Program-made: the position numbers and the translations under genes
Assembly (NCBI GenBank): GCA_002390705.1
Contig: DGQA01000025.1
Location: 1 to 27,481, forward strand
Direction: 5' to 3'
Source of the DNA: Actinobacteria bacterium UBA4426
GTDB lineage: Bacteria > Actinomycetota > Actinomycetes > S36-B12
DNA: 27,481 nucleotides
Shown: in pieces, positions 21,836 to 27,481 of the stretch
Numbering within the stretch: position 1 is the first letter of the stretch
How the letters are laid out: every line of letters begins with the position of its first letter
Notes under the pieces: model-generated
Told to the model about the DNA's origin: nothing
What the model saw: only the letters and a program-made list of their open reading frames with translations
Database searches by the model: none

Positions 21836-23614
21836 GTGTTCATGAGTCCGAGTCGTAGTGATCGCAATTTTAGTGATTATGGAACGGCCCCAATTAAACT
21901 TGGAAATACCCGTAGGCGCGGGACGGCACTGATTTTGGTTTCCTCTCTCATTTTTATGATCTTTGCGGGTCGACTAGTTGATCTGCAAGCCATTAAAGGA
22001 AGTGAACTCGCATCTGCGGCATTGGACCAACGGCTTCGTACTGTGTTTTTGCCGGCAAAACGTGGATCAATTCTAGATTCAAACGGCGCGCCACTCGCGA
22101 TCACTGTCGCTGCCAAAAATGTCACTGCGGATCAAACAATGATTGCTGAACCTGGGGTTGTCGCTCAAGCGCTTTCACCGATTTTAGGTGCCGATGCTGA
22201 CATTTTGGCCAGCCGTCTCACCGGTGAACGACGCAGCATCTTTTTAGCTAAAGAAGTAACTCCGCAAACTTGGGAGAAAATCTCGGCTTTGCGATTACCG
22301 GGCATTTTTAGTGAAGACACTTCCCGTCGCATTTACCCCTCGGGTGAGCTTGCCGCCAACGTCATTGGCTTTGTTGGGGCTGAAGGAACGGGGCTTGGTG
22401 GATACGAGTTTGCATTTGACGAACGACTTCGCGGGACTCCGGGCAAGGCCACCTTCGAGAGGGGCCCGGGCGGCCGGGCAATCCCAACAGGGGCTTCAGT
22501 TCGAGTTGATGCCCAGGCGGGCGTCGACGTCGAACTCACCATAGATCGCGATATTCAGTATGTTGCTCAGAAAGCGATCTCTGAGGCCGTAGAAAGTGCG
22601 GGCGCAAAAGACGGCTCGGTAGTAGTCATGGACCCACAAAGTGGACAAATTTTGGCATTGGCCACGGCTCCCACTTTTGATCCTAATTTTGCAACTCAAA
22701 CTGCTGAGCGGGACCGCAATAATCGACCATTGACTTCGATCTTCGAGCCTGGATCGACCAGCAAGGTCATGACACTGGCCGCTGTCATCAATGAAGAGGC
22801 GGCAACCCCGTACACCCCAATTAAAGTCCCAGAGGTTCTGCGACGAGGAGACACTGACTTTAAAGATTCAACCCCAAATGGCACCTTGAGATTGACGCTG
22901 AATGGCGTCCTGGCTAAGTCGAGCAATGTTGGCACTATTCTTGCGGCAGAGCGAATCGGTGGAAAAAAACTTTCCAAATACCTAAAAAAGTTTGGTATCG
23001 GTCAACCAACCGGCTTAAAGTTTCCAGGCGAAAGCCATGGTTCTGTTCCCGAACACGAGGATTGGTCTCCTACATCTTTTCCAACGATCTCATTCGGCCA
23101 AGGTTTGAGCGTGAATTCAGTTCAAGTAGCCAGCGTGTATTCAACGATTGCAAACGACGGTTTGCGAGTTGAACCTTCATTGGTAAAAAGGTTCATTCAC
23201 GCCGATGGAACATCGGAGCAACCTACAGCTCCGCAGACAACGCGAGTTGTATCTCGGGATACAGCAATTCAGATGCGAGTGATGCTCGAAAGCGTCGTGG
23301 GCGAGGGTGGAACTGCGACAAACGCCAAAATCCCTGGATACCGGGTCGGGGGCAAAACCGGTACGGCGCAGGTGATTGATGCACGTCTGGGAGGCTATAG
23401 CGATGAGGTAGTCGCATCCTTTGTTGGAATGGCGCCCGCAGACAACCCACGACTTGTTGTTGGCGTATTCATCTCCGAACCACAAAATGGTCGGTATGGT
23501 GGTGAATTGGCTGCTCCAGTCTTCAAGAAGGTGTCCAGTTATGCGCTGGGAGCCCTTCAAATTCCACCTACTGGATCAAAAGCACCTAAACTTGCACTGA
23601 CCTTTGGAGGTTAA
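21836..23614 (+). CDS. ftsI: septal peptidoglycan transpeptidase, penicillin-binding protein 3 (FtsI/PbpB)
   Basis: About 592 aa (GTG 21836; ATG 21842 is an alternative two codons in). A single membrane helix (about 29-50) anchors the protein. RGSILDSNGAPLA and the region to about 230 form the non-catalytic domain. The transpeptidase domain holds all three active-site motifs: the nucleophile S307-TSK (SxxK), S362-SN (SxN) and K507-TGT (KTGT). It cross-links septal peptidoglycan and is a target of beta-lactams. The gene follows the FtsL-like gene after 24 nt. Its end contains GGAGG, which doubles as the ribosome site of murE. The protein ends soon after the catalytic domain and has no PASTA repeats. 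Confidence 0.97.
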   Translation: MFMSPSRSDRNFSDYGTAPIKLGNTRRRGTALILVSSLIFMIFAGRLVDLQAIKGSELASAALDQRLRTVFLPAKRGSILDSNGAPLAITVAAKNVTADQTMIAEPGVVAQALSPILGADADILASRLTGERRSIFLAKEVTPQTWEKISALRLPGIFSEDTSRRIYPSGELAANVIGFVGAEGTGLGGYEFAFDERLRGTPGKATFERGPGGRAIPTGASVRVDAQAGVDVELTIDRDIQYVAQKAISEAVESAGAKDGSVVVMDPQSGQILALATAPTFDPNFATQTAERDRNNRPLTSIFEPGSTSKVMTLAAVINEEAATPYTPIKVPEVLRRGDTDFKDSTPNGTLRLTLNGVLAKSSNVGTILAAERIGGKKLSKYLKKFGIGQPTGLKFPGESHGSVPEHEDWSPTSFPTISFGQGLSVNSVQVASVYSTIANDGLRVEPSLVKRFIHADGTSEQPTAPQTTRVVSRDTAIQMRVMLESVVGEGGTATNAKIPGYRVGGKTGTAQVIDARLGGYSDEVVASFVGMAPADNPRLVVGVFISEPQNGRYGGELAAPVFKKVSSYALGALQIPPTGSKAPKLALTFGG

Positions 23615-23615
23615 T

Positions 23616-25100
23616 GTGGGATCGACATCGGTTGTCGAGATTGCTTCACTGATTACGGCGACCCTTTCGGGCGATCCAGAAGTCCGGGTTTCCGGTGTTT
23701 CATTGAACTCCAATACGGTAGAAGAAAACGAACTCTTCGCGGCACTACCGGGGCGAACAGCCCACGGAATTGTTTTTGTGAGTCAAGCAATCACACGAGG
23801 CGCTTCGGCCATATTGACCGATTCGGCCGGGGTCAAATGGCTAGAACAGTCTGATCTTCACATCGAATTACCAGTAGTGATGGTGAGCGATCCCCGAGCA
23901 TCCCTTGGAAGTGTGTGCAAGTTGGTGTATGCCGATCCTGCCGGTGGGATGATCTTGTTGGGCATAACTGGCACTAATGGAAAAAGTACTACCAGCAGCA
24001 TGATTTACCAAGCCGCGCGGGCAGTAGGCATTAGGGCAGGGTTAATTGGCACCTTGGCGACCGTTATGGATGGAGAAGAAGTAGGGAGCGTTCGCACCAC
24101 CCCCGAGGCACCAGACCTGTTTCGCACAATTGCGCGCATGAAAAATGGTGGCGTGAAATTAATCGTGATGGAAGTCTCCAGTATTGCCTTATCTGAACAC
24201 AGGGTGAACGCAGTGGAGTTTGACTGTGTGGGGTTCACAAATCTTTCACACGATCATCTGGATTACCACGATTCCATGGTTGAATATTTCTCCGCTAAAT
24301 CCCAGCTTTTTTCGCAAAGGTTTGCACGCTCTGCGCTTATCTGCACGGACAGTTCGTGGGGTATGAAACTAAGCAAGTCAATCGCGATTCCATTTGAATC
24401 AGTTGGGAACGTGGGTTCCCCTGACTGGAAAATTACCGAAAACCACGACGGCGGGTCTTGGCTATTGCGAGGTCCTAGGTACGAAACACACATGAATTCA
24501 CTCGCCATGTCGGGCACCATGAATGCCGTGAATGCAGCCTTGGCACTCGCGATGTTAGACCAAGTGGGTATCCATGGAAGTGAAGTCGTCAAGGCAATCT
24601 GTGGAGCCACAGTCCCCGGAAGGGCCGAACTAGTGGGTACCCGTGATGGTGTATCAGTTTTTGTCGATTACGCACACTCGCCAGAGTCAATCCAGGAATT
24701 TCTCGCAGGGTTAAAAAGTCAATCTCGTGGTCGCATCATCACGGTAGTGGGTGCTGGAGGGGACCGAGACGCGAGTAAGCGTGTGGAGATGGGGCAGGTC
24801 GGTGCAAACGGGTCTGACGTATTCATCGTCACCGACGACAACCCGCGTTCGGAAGATCCGAGTGTCATCCGGCAACAACTTCTCGCCGGTGCAGTAGAGG
24901 TTTCCGACTGTGAAGTTTTGGAGATGGGGGATCGCCGGATGGCGATTGCGAAGGCATTGGAGTCTGCGCACGGGCACGATGTAGTAGCGATACTGGGTAA
25001 GGGTCATGAGCGTGGACAGGAAATTCACGGTCATGTAATTGAATTTAGCGACATCGATGTTGTAACCGAGATGCTGCAGGGCGGGAATCTCAATGATTGA
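23616..25100 (+). CDS. murE: UDP-N-acetylmuramoyl-L-alanyl-D-glutamate ligase MurE, meso-DAP type
   Basis: I choose GTG 23616, one base after the ftsI stop with GGAGG 6 nt upstream; TTG 23604 is an in-frame alternative. The 494-aa protein has the three Mur ligase domains. ATP-binding GTNGKS is at residues 119-124, the carbamylated lysine candidate is K228 (YFSAKSQLF), and DNPR at 408-411 specifies meso-diaminopimelate as amino acid. RTTPEAPD and NLSHDHLDYH bind the UDP-substrate. The usual SSHAL motif reads SSIAL here, an odd substitution near the substrate pocket. MurE adds the third residue of the stem peptide in the cytoplasm. Its end overlaps murF by 8 nt. Confidence 0.96.
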   Translation: MGSTSVVEIASLITATLSGDPEVRVSGVSLNSNTVEENELFAALPGRTAHGIVFVSQAITRGASAILTDSAGVKWLEQSDLHIELPVVMVSDPRASLGSVCKLVYADPAGGMILLGITGTNGKSTTSSMIYQAARAVGIRAGLIGTLATVMDGEEVGSVRTTPEAPDLFRTIARMKNGGVKLIVMEVSSIALSEHRVNAVEFDCVGFTNLSHDHLDYHDSMVEYFSAKSQLFSQRFARSALICTDSSWGMKLSKSIAIPFESVGNVGSPDWKITENHDGGSWLLRGPRYETHMNSLAMSGTMNAVNAALALAMLDQVGIHGSEVVKAICGATVPGRAELVGTRDGVSVFVDYAHSPESIQEFLAGLKSQSRGRIITVVGAGGDRDASKRVEMGQVGANGSDVFIVTDDNPRSEDPSVIRQQLLAGAVEVSDCEVLEMGDRRMAIAKALESAHGHDVVAILGKGHERGQEIHGHVIEFSDIDVVTEMLQGGNLND

Positions 25101-26559
25101 GTTCACGGGACGCCAACTGGAAGAGATTACCGGGGGAACATTAATTGGTTGCGCGGAGTCACATCTGTTTAACGTTCCACAATTCTTTGTCGACTCACGC
25201 AGTGCAATTCGTGATGGCGTATTTGTTGCGCTAGTCGGTGAGCGGGTAGATGGGCATGACTTTCTGGATTCGGTGTTCGAGGCTGGTGCTGCTTTAGCGA
25301 TTGTCGATACAGCTTTGGAAAGGCCGATGGTCGAAGGGCTGTCAGTGCTTCGAGTGCTAAGCCCGTTGAGAGCCTTGGCTCAAATTGCTCACTGGGTGCG
25401 CGTCAATGTTTTGACGGCGCAAGTTATCGGGGTTACGGGCTCGAGTGGAAAAACTTCAACAAAGGATCTCATTGCGGGCATTCTGGGCCAGCGGGGTGAG
25501 ACGGTTGCGCCTCTCGGTTCATTAAATACTGAAATAGGGCTTCCTTTAACGATTCTCAGCGCCGATGCGAACACTAAGTTTCTCATTTTGGAAATGGGAA
25601 TGCGTGGGATAGGCCATATTTCGACCCTGGCTGAAATTGCCGAACCGGATATTGGAGTAGTGGTCAATGTGGGATCGGCGCACATTGAACTCCTTGGAAG
25701 CATCGAAAATATTGCAGAGGCGAAAAGCGAGCTGGTCCGTGCGTTGCCGGCAACTGGGACCGCAATCCTTAACAAGGATGATCTACTTGTGGCGAAGATG
25801 AGTGATTCCCTAAACTGCGAGATCTGCACATTCGGGGAGGGCCAGGGCAGTGACTTTCGTGCCAGCAATTTGGACATAGAACCTGATGGAACAACCCGTT
25901 TCATCATCACCCATGGCGGGCACTCACGCCAGGTACATGTGCAATTAGTTGGCCAGCACTACGTGAGCAACGCGTTGGCTGCCGTCAGCGTCTGTGTCTG
26001 CGCTGGTGTTCCTTTTGAGACAGCGTGTGAACTTTTGAGCCAGGTAAAGGTGATCAGCAAATGGAGAATGGAAGTCACCACAGCAGGCAATAGCGTTACC
26101 GTGATTAATGACTCATACAACGCGAATCCTGAGTCGATGCGCGCTGGGCTGAAGACCCTGGCTCAATATCGCTCTGGAGAGCCCGACCGAAGGACGTGGG
26201 CGGTGCTGGGAGAGATGTGCGAACTGGGTGAATACTCATTAGATGCGCATGAGTCCATTGGGCGGTTGGCGGCGCAACTAAATATTTCTCGCCTGGTGTG
26301 TGTCGGACAGGCAACTCGTGTCATGCACTTGGCCGCGGAAAATGAAGGTGTTTGGGGCGGGGAATCGGCGTGGGTATCTGACGTAGATGAAGCCTTGGAA
26401 TTGTTGGCACGTAGTTTACGCGCGGGCGATATCGTGCTTGTGAAAGCATCACGATCAATAGGTTTGGAACGCGTGGCAAGTGAGGTTATGGGGCTCTCAT
26501 TAAGTAGTCTCATGACGAACTTAGATGCCGGTAATGGTCGAGAGCAAGGAAACCTATGA
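25093..26559 (+). CDS. murF: UDP-N-acetylmuramoyl-tripeptide--D-alanyl-D-alanine ligase MurF
   Basis: A 488-aa Mur ligase overlapping murE by 8 nt. It shows FVDSRSAIRDGVFVALVGE (about residues 32-50), the ATP loop GVTGSSGKTSTKD (113-125), SLNTEIGLPLTIL, EMGMRGIGHIS and INDSYNANPESM (about 337-348), which together define MurF. It adds D-Ala-D-Ala to the UDP-MurNAc-tripeptide, completing the cytoplasmic pentapeptide. Length is normal for actinobacteria. Its TGA overlaps the mraY start (ATGA), so translation is coupled along murE-murF-mraY. Confidence 0.97.
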   Translation: MIEFTGRQLEEITGGTLIGCAESHLFNVPQFFVDSRSAIRDGVFVALVGERVDGHDFLDSVFEAGAALAIVDTALERPMVEGLSVLRVLSPLRALAQIAHWVRVNVLTAQVIGVTGSSGKTSTKDLIAGILGQRGETVAPLGSLNTEIGLPLTILSADANTKFLILEMGMRGIGHISTLAEIAEPDIGVVVNVGSAHIELLGSIENIAEAKSELVRALPATGTAILNKDDLLVAKMSDSLNCEICTFGEGQGSDFRASNLDIEPDGTTRFIITHGGHSRQVHVQLVGQHYVSNALAAVSVCVCAGVPFETACELLSQVKVISKWRMEVTTAGNSVTVINDSYNANPESMRAGLKTLAQYRSGEPDRRTWAVLGEMCELGEYSLDAHESIGRLAAQLNISRLVCVGQATRVMHLAAENEGVWGGESAWVSDVDEALELLARSLRAGDIVLVKASRSIGLERVASEVMGLSLSSLMTNLDAGNGREQGNL

Positions 26560-27481
26560 GACTAGTGGTCATCGCGGGTGCGATCGCGACCTTTATTTCT
26601 TTTTTGGGCACCCCTTTACTCATCAACTTGCTGCGCAGGCATGGTTATGCGCAGGCGATTCGCGCTTCACAAGAAGGAGAGTTGTACCCGGCACACGAAG
26701 GGAAGCGCGGCACCCCCTCAATGGGCGGCCTCGCTATTATTATTGCCGTTCTAGCGGGTTATTTTCTTACGCATCTGGTTACTTGGCGCCCTGTTTCGAT
26801 TTCGGCCCTACTTGTGTTGTACCTCATGGTCGGGTTAGGCCTAGTGGGTATGGCGGATGATTATTTGAAGATTTTCAAGCAAAGAAGCACAGGCCTTCGA
26901 GCGCGAACCAAACTCATCGGACAAGCAGTGATCGCATTCTCGTTTGCGTATCTATCGGTGCAGTTCCCGGACGATTCGGGCAATACTGCGGCATCAATGG
27001 CGATCTCATTTGTCCGTGATACCAGCTTTGTCCTCCCGTTGGGCCTTTTCTTATTGTGGGTCTGGTTCTTGGTAACAGCGACAACCAATGGTGTCAATCT
27101 GACCGATGGACTTGATGGACTTGCAGTGGGTGCTGCAATCATGAGTTTCTTGGCGTACGTACTTCTGGCTATTTGGCAGTATGGACAGAATTGCGCGTTC
27201 GAAGTGACTGAGTTTTGTTACAACACGCAAAGTCCACTTGACCTTGCAATGGTTGCCGCGGCGACAGCGGGTGCCAGTTTTGGTTTCTTGTGGTTTAACA
27301 CTTCACCCGCACGCATCTTTATGGGCGATACAGGTTCCCTTGCTCTGGGTGGCGGAATCGCAGGTTTGGCGATCCTGACGCGCACAGAATTGTTGCTCCC
27401 ACTTTTGGCCGGACTTTTCTTGATTACAACATTGTCGGTAATCGGGCAAGTGGGTTCATTTAAGTTAACTGGAAAAAGAAT
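26556..27481 (+). CDS. mraY: phospho-N-acetylmuramoyl-pentapeptide transferase MraY (3' end outside window)
   Basis: The first 308 codons of MraY; the last roughly 50 residues lie beyond the window. It starts by ATGA overlap with murF. Seen in order: an N-terminal helix, GKRGTPSMGGLAII (about residues 49-62), MADDYLKI with the catalytic aspartate pair, NGVNLTDGLDGLAVG with the third catalytic aspartate, and FNTSPARIFMGDTGSLALGG. Multiple membrane helices alternate with these cytoplasmic loops. It transfers phospho-MurNAc-pentapeptide to undecaprenyl phosphate to make lipid I. The external loop CAFEVTEFCYNTQSP with two cysteines is typical of the variable region. Confidence 0.97.
   Translation, partial: MRLVVIAGAIATFISFLGTPLLINLLRRHGYAQAIRASQEGELYPAHEGKRGTPSMGGLAIIIAVLAGYFLTHLVTWRPVSISALLVLYLMVGLGLVGMADDYLKIFKQRSTGLRARTKLIGQAVIAFSFAYLSVQFPDDSGNTAASMAISFVRDTSFVLPLGLFLLWVWFLVTATTNGVNLTDGLDGLAVGAAIMSFLAYVLLAIWQYGQNCAFEVTEFCYNTQSPLDLAMVAAATAGASFGFLWFNTSPARIFMGDTGSLALGGGIAGLAILTRTELLLPLLAGLFLITTLSVIGQVGSFKLTGKR

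Noticed and set aside
24407..24418. GAACGTGGGTTC, an SOS-box-like palindrome
   Set aside because: It lies deep inside the murE coding sequence, far from any start, and lacks the TCGA flanks of the box at 3661; likely chance.

Overview
The window looks like chromosomal DNA of an actinobacterium of moderate G+C (about half, by eye). The evidence is an actinobacterial division and cell-wall (dcw) cluster with a DUF3040 gene and dinB upstream of mraZ, a SAV_6107-type HEPN gene next to a DnaE2 polymerase, a perfect actinobacterial-type LexA box, a HelR/HelD-like RNA polymerase recycling ATPase, and a meso-DAP type MurE. A planktonic, carotenoid-making lineage is possible but is only an inference.

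Left part (1-3500): the end of a carotenoid-tailoring pair on the minus strand (CruF-like hydratase, then a CruG-like glycosyltransferase cut by the window edge), an SRPBCC protein, a GNAT protein lacking its N-terminal half, and a TetR regulator followed directly by a YbaK-type deacylase.

DNA damage block (3500-9700): a promoter with a perfect SOS box (TCGAACAGGTGTTCGA, 3661-3676) reads through a hairpin-containing leader of about 200 nt into a HEPN gene and dnaE2. A membrane PLDc_N-SHOCT gene on the opposite strand separates these from a full-length, apparently active DNA polymerase IV (dinB). No imuA' or imuB is present in the window.

Middle (9800-14900): DUF3040 and MaoC genes, then a decayed stretch. 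Here two fragments of secretory-lipase genes on the minus strand flank a plus-strand PAP2 phosphatase and a GNAT relic with an in-frame stop. After it come a DINEIV-repeat protein paired with an RDD membrane protein, and a secreted protein whose putative -10 box lies inside a perfect inverted repeat.

Right part (14860-27481): a HelR/HelD-like ATPase, an unusual fusion of a phosphopantetheinyl transferase with a DUF3293 domain, a DUF3048 lipoprotein, and then the dcw operon: mraZ (with MraZ boxes at 10-bp spacing over its promoter), a structured leader resembling the mraW RNA motif, an unrecognised 47-aa membrane protein, rsmH, an ftsL-like gene, ftsI, murE, murF and mraY (cut by the window end). 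From rsmH on, the genes overlap or nearly abut, so they are probably co-transcribed and translationally coupled.

No tRNA, rRNA, CRISPR array or intact insertion sequence was seen.
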